A stretch of DNA of 64,000 nucleotides from positions 1 to 64,000 of the forward strand of contig VXBP01008535.1 in NCBI GenBank assembly GCA_013400115.1. Reading direction: 5' to 3'. The position numbers and the translations under genes are program-made. The DNA comes from Rhinopomastus cyanomelas (lineage: Eukaryota > Chordata > Aves > Bucerotiformes > Rhinopomastidae). Below, piece by piece: positions 34,013-44,847 of this stretch (position 1 is the stretch's first letter; every line of letters starts with the position of its first letter). The notes under the pieces were generated by a model that was not told the origin of the DNA, did no database searches, and was given only the letters and a program-made list of their open reading frames with translations.

Positions 34013-35189
34013 TTTTGCTTAACACAGTGATTACTTGGGATTGACCCCTGCGTGCATCTGACCCCTCCCCACTGCACCTCTTGGGATGTTCCTGATCCAC
34101 CTCAAATCCCCTACAACCATATGCCATGGAGTTGTGCCTGCTGACTGCAGCCATATCTGCAGCGGTAAGAAATCCCTCTCTGCCCCATAAAAGATTCTTT
34201 CAGGATGACTTGCAGTTGCTAATTTTAAATTCACAGTCTGCCGACGCTGAAGAGCCTCCTTCAGCACTTCTGCCTTGTGTGTTCTTAGCTATTACATCAA
34301 ACCCTCCTCTGCTACATGAGGACAAATAAATTCTAATCACATGCACAAATCTCCTTCCAATATTTGCTGAGCACTAAATCAACACTTTATCCTTCCTCTT
34401 ATTATTTCCCAGACTACTCTTAGAGCTCAAGAGAATCAGAAAATGAGAGGAAAAGTGCAGAGCGTGCCAAAAGGAATGGGGGGAGAGGGAGCTCTTGTAT
34501 GTCAGGGGAGAAATCAGAGGTTTGAGTGATGGCTGACAACAGAGGGGTTGTTTAACATGAGGAGCCCAGCAGCAGATCTGAACCTTAGGTCTGAAGCTGA
34601 TCGCTAGACCAGAGCCTTGAGAAGTCACTCAAGTGAAAAGGTTCACGGGTATTAAAGCAGAAATTGTGTAGAAGCTTTACGTACGAGAATAAAGAGTGTC
34701 TTGTCTCCTGGCAGATGCTGGCACGGCCTCTTTCCATTTTATTCTCTCCTACGTTCTTAGTTTTATTTATTTATTGCATGCTCACAGCCTCAAATACTCA
34801 GACCTGGTTCTCAGTGGAATTTCTCTACGCTTCTAAATGACTCAGGACCATGAGACTCTTTAGTATTTGATGACAAAGATGTTCTTAAGCATCTATGGAA
34901 TCTCTAATCTCCCTCCTTGTGAAGTCCCCCCAAAAACTTAATAATACTAGGCAGTTGGGCTCTGGCTATTAGAACCATCACCTCATCCTAAAAGAGCAGT
35001 GTGGGCCAACATTGCCCTCCCATCCTTCAAGACCATGAATCTCTGCACATTGTCAGGCTAAATCAAACCACAAGAAAAAAGCAAACAAACACCCCACAAA
35101 ACATGGCTTGACTGGGTAAAGAACCATAAAGATCTCCTCACACATACTGTAAGCCCAAGGTGATTGTCTGTAGGATGTCCCACTAATTT
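34013..35189. other. single-copy sequence
   Basis: Nothing recognised. No CR1 piece, no convincing exon. Confidence 0.45.
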
Positions 35190-35540
35190 CATAGAATGGT
35201 TTAGACTGGAAGGGACCTTGAAGATCATCTAATTCCAACCCCCCTGCTGTGGGCAGGGACATCTGTCTCCCACTAGACCAGGTTGCTCAATGACCCATCC
35301 AACCTGGCCTTGAACACTTCCAGGGATGGGGTGCCCACAACATCCTTGGGCAGCCTTTTCCAATGTTTCACCACCCTAATATCCTATCTAAGTCCATCCT
35401 CTTTCAATTTCAGACCATTGCCCCTTGTCCCATCACTACAGATTCTTGAAAAAGCCCTTCTCCAGCTTTCCTGTAGCACCCTCAGGTACTGGAAGGCCTC
35501 TATTGGGTCATCCTAGAGCCTTCTCTTCTCTAAGCTGAGA
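35190..35540 (-). mobile_element. CR1 ORF2 end to tail, group C
   Basis: Antisense copy: CATAGAATGGTTTAGACTGG, CCTGCTGTGGGCAGGGACAT, AACACTTCCAGGGATGGGGT, GACCATTGCCCCTTGTCCCA, AGCCTTCTCTTCTCTAAGCT. 5' truncated near 35540. Confidence 0.93.
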
Positions 35541-38080
35541 AAGGATCTTTAAACTGACGCAGAACAAGGATTTTATGGACTCTCACAGGCTTGTAACCCA
35601 CTGCCTGTGTATGCAGGTCTGTGCTGAGAGCCGAGGTCTTGCCGTCAGCAAGTCTCAGAGCAGAGAGTGATCCTTTTCCTGCCCAGGATCCAGCCCTTCT
35701 CATGCTGTAAACCTGGCTGATCAACAAGCATATTTAAAACCCCTCTTCAGTAAGTGGCCTGTGGGCTTCTCATTTCATATCAGCTCTCTGTCCCCCTCCA
35801 TGTCTGCCAGACCAGGACCCCAATCTGGTTGAGTTTGCATGAAAGTCCCTGATGATTTTAGCCCAAAAATACAAAGCATCTTATGCTGCCCATATTTAGG
35901 ATGAACTTCTAGTCTCTAAATTCAGATCTCATTTCGATTTGCATAGGACCTACCCGAAACCAACCGAGCTTTACTCTGGAAAACCGAGCAGTCAAATCCT
36001 GCTAATTCCTCCTAATGACCAAGATTTCACTGCAAGTTGCTGAGGCTAAAAAAATTAGCAAATAAACAAGCAAATAAGCCACCAAGCTGAAAATCAGAGC
36101 AGCACAAGCTGTTCTTCACTGGAGTTGCTGCATTTCAATGAATTGCAGTTGCTTGTTGAAAGCAGCCTCTTAGGGTGATCAGAGGGAACGGAAGAGAATG
36201 GGAATAGCAACCAGCACATCAGAATGGCTCCGTCCACCTCACCAGAGCAGCAAACTAGTGAGAACTGGGGGAAAAACAAGCCTCAGCAGGACAAGGTAAA
36301 ACTCCTGTAGGCTGCAAAATCACCACTGTTTCTGTAGGGTCTGTTACATGGCCCAGGAGAAGATGGTTGGATGCAGTGACACAAAGCCATTAAGCACTGC
36401 ACTCCCCCAGGGCAATCTGAGTAATGAAACACCTAGAGTTGGATGATTCTGTGCTCTTATAGCCAGAAAACATCAGCACTGCTGCTCCTCAGGAGCTGTG
36501 TGTGAGCTGGAGGAAGCGATATGTCTGAGCCAGCTGAGATGCAGAGCCTGGGGCCAGGTCTGTGCCCTGAAACAGGGCAGCACAGCCCAAACTACTGCAG
36601 CAGATGAGTGGAAATGGGACTGCAAAGGGCTCGAAGGCTCACGGAGTACCCGAAGGCTCTTAGCATCACAAAGAGCCCTTGTGGGAGAACCAGGTCCTTT
36701 TGGGGTGGCGTTTTGCTGATGATCAGAAGTGATGAATGAGCAAACACACCCCTGAGCAACATCAGAGAGAAGCGACAGCCATTCAGCTACTGGATCTGAG
36801 CAGATGCTGCAGCAGCAGCCGCCATCGAGCTGACACCATCGCCCGTCTCTACAACCTGCTGCAGCCAGCCCTGATTATCCCAGGGTGGGCCAGGGAGTGA
36901 CAGGGTGCCGCATCCCATCTCTGCTCAAGTGCTAATGTAGCTCGGGGTCAGTCCCGGGATCATCCCTCTGCATTAAACAGGTTTCAAAAGGAGCTGCAGG
37001 GACACACTAGAAGCAGCAAGAGGTGAGAAGTGCCCACTGCCAGCAAACAAGAGCACTGGCTGCTCAGCAGGCACCAGGTAAATGGGAACGGGGGTTCTCC
37101 AGACACTCGGGGTTCCTCACACACTCACAGCCCTAAAAGACAGAGCAAGTGCACTAAAATAACTAGAGTTACATGGTGACAGAGAAACACAAACACAGCT
37201 CAAACGTACCCTAAGCAGCTGATTGCCAGCTTCACAGGGGTACAAAATTCAGCTACACAACTTCTGCACCCAGCAACAAGTCTCCAGAAAGTCCCTTTTT
37301 CTCAGCAGGTTCCTCAATAGATGGTTTGGACACCCCAGCACGTAGCACAGTGCCTAATGCTCCCCATTCCTCCTGCAGAGCCTAAATGCACAACCACCAC
37401 GCTGTGCACCTCAACTCCTCTTTGTACTAATGCAAGGAGCAGGAGCAATGGGTTGATCAGCAGGGAGCCCAGCCAGAGGGAAGGCTGGAACAGTCCCCGG
37501 AGCACTCACCCCTCCCAGCACAGGAGGGCATGTTTTGTTCCCATTTTCCTTTATGCTCTCTAGTGAAGGCATCCTATAAATCTGAGCCTAGGTGCAGCTG
37601 TTGCCACTTAAAAACTGCTGGCTGATACCTGCTTTGAACAAAATTATTCCTCTTATCCCACTGCTACCAGTTGCCAAACCATGAATGCCCTGAAATAATG
37701 AACACTGGCCAGGTCCTGTGGGAGCTGCTGATGGGACACAGAGATACTGCCCAGATTAGTGTGTGAGACAGAGGTGTGAGGAGGTCAAGAACTACAGAAG
37801 AGCTACAGGCGCTTCTGGTCTCTGCCTCATCGATCTGCTCCCAAGGGAAGCAGTTGCATTCCTGCCTTGGAGCAAAAAGCTGAATTAAAATAGTAAAACT
37901 AGGAAAGATTTTGCTGTTAGCTCAGGTTTGTTCTGTGGAAGGGAGACCTCCTCTCTCACCATTTATTTCTTCGTTTTCAGACTTCAGGACCTGATCACAT
38001 CACTTTCAAGAAGTTTTTCCAGGATGATAAACCCCTGTCAGTTTATTTCAACTGTTTGTGCTTTAATAGAAGCCACAGGC
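35541..38080. other. single-copy sequence, start of the longest CR1-free block
   Basis: No CR1 from 35541 to 39423. This part shows no exon that I can support. 36040-36080 is A-rich. Confidence 0.45.
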
Positions 38081-38094
38081 TACTTCAGGAATGA

Positions 38095-38145
38095 GATAGA
38101 TATATATATAGATATATATATAAAATATATATAGATATAATAAAA
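38095..38145. repeat. AT microsatellite (GATATATATA type)
   Basis: GATAGATATATATATAGATA followed by more TATATA units and TATAGATATAATAAAA. A simple AT-rich repeat of about 50 bases. Confidence 0.9.
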
Positions 38146-39423
38146 AAGAGAAAAGACATCCAAAAACATGAGGAAGTCAAATTCTTTTCCCTGCTTTGAT
38201 GTTTATTTGTGTCTCGTTCTGCGGGGCACTTGTGCAATATGCACAGAAATGCCAGGAGAATGAGTGAATCCTGTTCAAGTAATTTAGAGGATGAAATGGT
38301 AAACGGGAACTGCTTTGAACTCAGCCCGATGGCGCTTTCTGATCTGCAGACTGTCACTTCCCCCCAGCTCGGGTTTGTTACCACTGGGGCAAGTCTGGCC
38401 ATAAACACGCGAGGCAGTGCTGGGATTTCATGCTACTTCTTTCTGTCAGGGTTTGAAAAGACAGCAGAGGAAGATTTGTGCCAAAGATATCTAAGCAGCA
38501 GGTTTTTTTCTTTCCTCAGACCCCCCAGATTCAAAAACTAAAATAAACCCAACCACCAAAACACTAAAAAAATAAAAGTTCTCATTTTTGTATGTCATTT
38601 ACCAGATTGGTCCAAAGTTACAAGAGGAAGGTGGAAGAAACCAACAGCTTAGCAAAGTAAACCGAAGTATTGCAACTATTAATTGAAATCCAACCCTTGG
38701 CTAATGTGCATTAGTGCTGGATTATAATGCTACATCATGATAAGCAGCTTGGAAACATTTCAAACAGATTCAGAAAGTTGTTCCCCCTTAGATTATAAAT
38801 ACTATTAACAGATAAAAAACCATAAAAGAGCCCATCACTTCAAAGGGGATCTTCTGGCCATTTGCTAGCAGAGGAGCTGAAGGTACACGGTTTGCTGAGC
38901 CGAGTTGGAGAGCAGAGTGTAAGTCAGGGCATCTGGAATGATTATTGATTCCTTAAGTTATTAACTTCAAGGATTGCCTTGTTCCTCTCATTTTTGTTGA
39001 GGTTATTAACTGATGTAATAAGGGATCAGATGTGCCAAGGTTTTAGCCCTACACATCAGAGGCCTCTGAAGAGGTGAAACCTGTAGGGTGAGATTTGCAT
39101 GATGACGTTGGTTTTGCTCCCCACAGTGATGCTGGGGGTCTCACCTGGGCTGGGAATGGTCAAAAGATTTGGCAGAGAGCAGCAGCAGGTCTGAGACACC
39201 CGAGCCCTTCCCCATGGCTGCACAGGACACATCTCTTTGTTAGCAGTTTGAGAGACAGTCGCTATCGACTGAACAAGGTGAGGTTGTGCCAGGAGCTGTG
39301 CAAACACAGTTAAAAAAGCAGCACTCCTTCCTAAATCGACAAATTGCAAACAGACACAGAAACGAGGCAGACGAGGCCTCCCAAGGGAAAAGGAGATGAA
39401 ATTAAATTTGCCCTCCGTTGATG
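38146..39423. other. single-copy sequence, rest of the CR1-free block
   Basis: AT-rich from about 38540 to 38850 (for example TATTAATTGAAAT near 38676). Nothing else recognised. Confidence 0.4.
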
Positions 39424-39537
39424 AAAACCCTCCTGGATGTGTTCCTGTGTGACTTGGTCTAGGTGATCCTGCTGTGGTGGGAGGGTTGGACTAGATGATC
39501 TTTCGAGGTCCCTTCCAATCTCTAACATTCTGTGATT
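39424..39537 (+). mobile_element. short CR1 3' UTR and tail, group Y
   Basis: AACCCTCCTGGATGTGTTCC, GACTTGGTCTAGGTGATCCT, GATCTTTCGAGGTCCCTTCC, CATTCTGTGATT. Sense, 5' truncated. Confidence 0.92.
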
Positions 39538-39777
39538 AGCATGAAGTTTCCTTTTCTGCAAGACCCATCAAAAGATAATTCATTACAAAACTCTGCTTGG
39601 ATGACTAGGGCTTATTAAAGGTTTCCAACTGTTTTCCTGCCTGCTCAAGCCAGTAAGTCAAACTTCTACTGGGTTCTGGTGATGCTGTTCACACTGATCT
39701 AGAGAGGGAAGAGGTTTCCCAACAGCCTCTCTGTGATTTCAGCTGAGCTGTCCAGCTGAGCCCTATTTTGATGCTGG

Positions 39778-40203
39778 AATCACAGAACATTAGGGATTGG
39801 AAGGGACCTTGAAAGATCATCCAGTCCAGTCCCCCTGACACAGCAGGATCACCTAGACCAAGCCACACAGGAACATATTCTGTTGGGTTTTAAATATCTC
39901 CAGAGAAGGAGACTCCACAACACCCCTGAGCAGCCCCTTCCAGTGCTCTGGCACCCTCACCATGAAGAAGTTCCTTCTCATGTTGATGTGGAACCTCCTC
40001 TGTTCCAACTCACACCTGCTGCCCCTTGTTCTATCACTAGATGACACTGAGAAGAGCCTGGATCCATCCTCCTGACATCCACCCTTCACATATTTATCAA
40101 CATGAATGAGGTCACCCCTCAGGCTCCTTTTCTCCAAGCTCAAGAGACCCAGCTCCCTCAGCCCTTCCTCATCCCTTCATCCTCTTTGTGGCTCTGCGCC
40201 GGA
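39778..40203 (-). mobile_element. CR1 ORF2 C-terminus to tail, group Y
   Basis: Antisense young copy with an open minus-strand frame at 40143-39853 (SLEKRSLRGDLIHVDKYVKG, DRTRGSRCELEQRRFHIN, VVESPSLEIFKT). Near 40165 a deletion removes the KMM-type block between the EERL and VQ segments. Little decayed. Confidence 0.95.
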
Positions 40204-41592
40204 ACAGAGACAAAACAGCAGATAAATCGATCTGCATTTAGATTGGTTGATCTTGCCTCTGGTAACAGAGATTTCAGGAAGGCGCTTTGCAGGAAATATT
40301 ACACCAGGATCCATACACCCAACCCTCCTGCAAATACAACCCCAAATTCCCAGCTGACTCCCTACAAGCAGCTTGTCTCGATGGCTACAAATCTCTCGTA
40401 TGAACCACGTTAGAGGTAGTGACACATTTACAGCACTTTTCATCTTCACAGCGCTGCGTGCCGGTCACTTCTGATTACACTTAGCAGACAAAGTGTTCTC
40501 CGTAGCGTCCGCTAGGACAGAGCTTGTCTCCCAGAGAGGCTCTCAGCCTACCCAGCCCTAACTGCCCAATAAAGACACATACCATTTCCCCATATTACAG
40601 TAATTGATAGAAAATGTTAAGTCTAAGCCAAACATGCTTCTGTCTCCTTCCCCAGCTAGCCCAGCACATCATCTTGGAAACGTTCTGGTTTATGGCACCT
40701 TAGTACTTGGCACCATCTAGCCCTGGAGTGGTCCCTCAAGCGTCTGCATTAGGCTCAGGAAGGATGAAAGAACGGACTAACAAGATCAGAGCTGTTGCAG
40801 GTTTGGCTTTAGGGGATACAGAAAGTAAATTTCTGGTTTGTAGCCACTTGCTTATCCCTAAAGTTATTAAGGGCTCCGATGCAGTATTTATGGCCGGGCT
40901 GCTGCCTCCCTTTCCCCCAAGCAAGACTGTCGCTATTTTAACGCTGCAATAAGAAGCTGATTTGCTGGTGTGGAACTTCAAAGGGAAAATTCCCTCTGCT
41001 GCTTGATAAAATATTAATGGGGAATAATGAAACATGGGGACGTGACACAGAACCCCAGGATGAAGCTTTTTAGGGGCTCCAGAGCAACACAAACCCTTGG
41101 CTGGCAGCTTTGGTTCTGGCCAGGTTATCTGATGAAGTGGCTGCAGGAAGCTCTTTGTCTTATTTTCCAAACCATGTCCAGGGATCAGAACTACTTTCCC
41201 AGGGCAATCTGTTCCCTTTACAACCCTGATTCTCCCAAGCAAGGTCATGCCAAGAGAATCAGCTGCACAGTGGGTTCATTTCACTCTTGGGAGGGTTTAG
41301 CAAGGATGCAACAAGCTGGGAGGGAGCAAGAGGCAGCAACAGGCCAGATCAAAGCATGGCTTAAAGTCTCCTCAGAGACTACACAAGAGGTGCATCCACC
41401 ATCCAGGGGTGCATCCACCAGCCAGATGCTTTTGCAGACAACATCCCAATGTCATATATAAGCTACAGCCCAGCTGCCTTCTCTCTTTCAGCCAGAAGGG
41501 CCTAACAGAGTTCCTGCAGCCAATATTGATGCAACTGTGTCCATTTATCCTCTCCAATCCAGCACATGTCCTATCCTGCAGCTTCAAGATCA
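40204..41592. other. single-copy sequence
   Basis: No CR1. Overlapping 170-residue minus (40736-41248) and 144-residue plus (41027-41461) open frames lack recognisable domains. ACAAGAGGTGCATCCACCAT/AGGGGTGCATCCACCAGC is a small local duplication at about 41383-41420. Confidence 0.4.
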
Positions 41593-42312
41593 GTCACAGA
41601 ATCATTAGGGATTGGAAGGGACCTCCAAAGGTCATCTAGTCTAATCCCCCTGACACAGCAGGATCACCTAGACCAAGTCACACAGGAACATATCCAGGCA
41701 GGTCTTGAATATCTCCAGTGAAGGAGACTCCACAACCTCCCTGGGCAGCCCCTTTCAGTGCTCCATCACCCTCACCATGAAGAAGTTCCTTCTCAGATTG
41801 ATGTGGAACCTCCTATGTTACAGCTCACAACCATTGGTCCTTGTCCTATCACCAGATGACATCAAGAAGAGCCTGGCTCCATCCTCCTGACACCCACCCT
41901 TCACATATTTATAAACTTTAATGAGGTCACCCCTCAGTCTCCTTTCTTCCAAGCTAAAGAGACCCAGCTCCCTCAGCTTCTTCTCATAAGGGAGGTGCTC
42001 CACCTCCATCATCCTCATTGGTCTACACTGGACTCTCTCCAGCAGCTCCACATCCCTCTTGAACTGAGGGCTCCACAACTGGACACAATACTCCAGATGT
42101 GGTCTCACCAGGGCAGAGCAGAGGGGGAGAAGAACCTCTCTCCATCTGCTAACCACCCCCCCTTCTGATCCACCCCAGGATGCTGTTGGCCCTCTTGACC
42201 ACAAGAGCAGACTGCTGGCTCATGGCCATCCTGCTGTCCCCCAGGACCCCCAGGTCCCTTTCTCCTAAACTACTCTCCAACAGATCAGTCCCCAGCCAAT
42301 TCTGGTACCTAC
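41593..42312 (-). mobile_element. longest continuous CR1 3' copy, group Y
   Basis: Antisense copy of 720 bases with complete tail (TCACAGAATCATTAGGGATT), 3' UTR and about 180 codons of the ORF2 C-terminus, to CAACAGATCAGTCCCCAGCC and TTCTGGTACCTACT. The minus frame 42204-41818 reads ILGWS…, REVLLPLCSALVRPHLEYC, LWSPQFKRDVELLERVQ, VEHLPYEKKLRELGLFSLEE. A useful reference for the young CR1 3' region in this window. Confidence 0.96.
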
Positions 42313-42813
42313 TGTTCTCTCATTTCCCCACCTCTGCCTGAGCAGACCAACCAGCCTGAAGAATGAAGACTTGCTGTGAAGGATTGTTAATCACCTGCAC
42401 CACTGTGGCTCGCAGACAGGACCGTCAGCACATTTCATGCTGTCAGTGCACTTTGCATAGTGCAGAGCCCATGTGAGACAGCCCAGAGCAGCCAAGGAAG
42501 GTGTGCAGAGGGGCTTGGATGCATTTGAGGTACTGAAAACAAACCTGCTGATCTGCACTGAAATAAAAATCCCCCAGAGCTGTGGCTGTGACCATCCTTC
42601 TCAGAAAACACAGAATACCTTACAGTCACTTGTGGCCAAGGTCCTCAGAGACACCAGTAGGATGTTTGTGTCTAAAGAGCCTGGTGAATTCTTGGCCTCA
42701 GGTGTCCCTTTGGGCTCTGCACATCCAAGACTGAGGATTCTGGTCCTCTACTGCAGACAGGCAAACACAGCAAGGAGCAGAATGAGGTGGAGCACCATCT
42801 TGACGACGGTGCT
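42313..42813. other. single-copy sequence
   Basis: Nothing recognised. A long plus-strand frame starting at 42473 runs on into the antisense CR1 and is not a gene. Confidence 0.45.
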
Positions 42814-42814
42814 A

Positions 42815-43200
42815 TCACAGAATCAAAGAACATTAGGGATTGGAATGGACCTTGAAAGATCATCCAGTCCAATACCCCTGACACAGCAGGATCACCTACA
42901 CCAAGCTGCACAGGAACGTGGCCAGGTGGGTTTTAAACATCTCCAGAGAAGGAGACTCCACAAACTCCCTGGGCAGCCCCTTCCAGTGCTCTGTCACCCT
43001 CGCTGGGAAGAAGTTCCTTCTCATATTGATGTGGAACCTCCTATGTTCCAGCTCACACCCGTTGCCCTTTGTCCTACCATTAGATGCCACTGAGCAGAGC
43101 CTGGCTCCATCCTCCTGACACCCACCCTTCACATATTTATAAACATTAATGAGGTCATCCCTCATTCTTCATTTCTCCAAGCTCAAGAGATGCAGCTCCC
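42815..43200 (-). mobile_element. CR1 ORF2 end to tail, group Y
   Basis: Antisense young copy: ATCACAGAATCAAAGAACAT, CCTGACACAGCAGGATCACC, GGAAGAAGTTCCTTCTCATA, CAAGCTCAAGAGATGCAGCT. 5' truncated at GCAGCTCCCT, exactly where a 32-bp tandem repeat begins. Confidence 0.95.
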
Positions 43201-43203
43201 TAT

Positions 43204-43299
43204 GTTATCATCATTTTTATAAGGTTCCTCCCTAAGTTATCATCGTTTTTATAGGGTTCCTCCCTATCTTATAATTGTTTTTATAGGGTTCCTTTCAAC
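43204..43299. repeat. three tandem 32-bp units
   Basis: GTTATCATCATTTTTATAAG+GTTCCTCCCTAA at 43204-43235, a near-identical unit at 43236-43267 and a more diverged unit at 43268-43299. It abuts the 5' truncation point of the CR1 copy, whose last bases (CTCCCTATG) resemble the end of a unit. Confidence 0.92.
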
Positions 43300-43984
43300 T
43301 CTTTCACTGCTTTCCATCTCCTTCCACAATGACTGGTAATTGCTGTCATAGTCCTCAAACACTCAGGATTTCAATTATTTGCCAAGCTCTTAGAAATATC
43401 TTCAATCTGAAGGGCACTGCATTAAAAAAAAGAAGCCAGTACTATCAGTGCCATCCTACAAGGCTTAATGTCACCCGTGGCTAATCTCAATAAACATTTC
43501 AGTGCCTCAAGTCATTATTCACTATGGAAACATTGACTTCTGACCTCTGAAATGGGTAGGGGATGCGAGGTCCTGCAATGGAGCAAATCCTACATCGCGC
43601 CAACATCGCTGCAGCGCCCAGTTCTCTCATGTGGGAACAATGCAACGGTCACGTAGCTGATTCAGCCTCACGCAGAGGAATATCCATTAATGTTTAGTGA
43701 TGTAGAATGCACACACTACATTAGTCACAATCCTATAAACAAACATGTTTTTCATCCACACTACATTAATCTTGATCCTATAAATAAACAGAGCACAGTC
43801 GTAGCTTTCTAAGATCACTCTCGCAGAAAAGGAGTTACTGTACCAAAATCCATCACAGAGGAGGACCACAGCATCGGCTGCTTACAGCACGAGCACAGCT
43901 TTGATCACCAGCTTGTAAAGGGATGGTCATTTAATGGAAAAACAGAGGGAGGGTTGGGTGTGTGATGGGTAAATTTATATATTA
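43300..43984. other. single-copy sequence with a 45-bp direct duplication
   Basis: ACACTACATTAGTCACAATC+CTATAAACAAACA at 43713-43745 recurs as ACACTACATTAATCTTGATC+CTATAAATAAACA at 43758-43790. No other feature. Confidence 0.5.
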
Positions 43985-44212
43985 GGGGTTTGGAGTACAG
44001 GTCTAATGAGGAGAGTCTGAGAGAGCTGGGCTGTTCTGTCTGGAGAAGAGGAGGCTGAGGGGAGACTTCGCTGCTATCCCTGAAGGGAGGTTATAGTGAG
44101 ATGGAGGTTGGCCTCTTCTCCCTAGTGACTGGACAAGTGGAAAGGGAGTCAAGTTACACCAGGGGAGGTTCAGGTTGGATCTTAGGACAAACTTCTTCCC
44201 AGAAAGAGTGGG
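43985..44212 (+). mobile_element. CR1 ORF2 C-terminal fragment without 3' end
   Basis: GGGGTTTGGAGTACAGGTCT, CTGGGCTGTTCTGTCTGGAG, GAGGAGGCTGAGGGGAGACT, CAAACTTCTTCCCAGAAAGA. Sense; both ends are missing, so a later deletion has removed the tail. Confidence 0.8.
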
Positions 44213-44787
44213 ACAATAATAGAATAAAAAAGCATTATGATAGTTCAGAAAGAAAAATCAGATGAAATTGAGCCCTTTTAACTCCAAGCAAACAGACTTG
44301 GAAACATGAAAACAGACAGGAGACCAGAAAGGAAAGGGGGTGGATTAGTATTTAAGGTACAGTTTTGTTAGGTGTCTGATATTCTTTGACATGGCACTGG
44401 AGTGGGCCCTAGACATTCTGTCCTTCCCATCAGATACGTGTTGTATTTTAACACATGGTAGACCTACAGCTAAGAGCATCCCACAAGTCTCACTCTCTGT
44501 ACACTCCTGCATCTGGACAACGCAAAATGTGTTCAGGAGGCTGTTGATCAGAGATCACAGAGCACCAAGGTCTGCTCAGATGATTGGTAATATGATGCAT
44601 TGGCCACTTTAATTAACAATCCCACTGGAGGTTGATCGCTTGGACGCAGCCCGATAAAACAGATCCTTAATTTTATGACCTGAAAGGTAACAAAACAAAA
44701 TTAGAGCAAGCTATTTAGGCTGTCCCTAGAGATCTCCTATTTCCCCAGCAAGGATGGAGCCAGAGAAACCAGGAGAATCCAAAACTG
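44213..44787. other. single-copy sequence
   Basis: Nothing recognised. Confidence 0.45.
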
Positions 44788-44847
44788 TCATAGAGAGTCA
44801 CAGAATCCCAGACTGTCATAGAATTCCAGAGCATCATACAATCCCAC
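44788..44847 (-). repeat. left end of the CTCTATGACA array, inverted
   Basis: AACTGTCATAGAGAGTCACA, CCCAGACTGTCATAGAATTC and CAGAGCATCATACAATCCC are the reverse complement of the units that follow. Orientation flips at about 44848. Confidence 0.8.

Noticed and set aside
38095..38145. AT-rich repeat considered as an origin or matrix-attachment site
   Set aside because: A plain GATATATATA microsatellite explains it; nothing else nearby supports a special role.
40736..41461. Overlapping 170- and 144-residue frames on opposite strands
   Set aside because: Neither has a recognisable domain; opposite-strand overlap argues that the openness is a composition effect.
42473..43093. 206-residue plus-strand open frame
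   Set aside because: Its second half is the antisense of a CR1 copy and its first half has no recognisable family.
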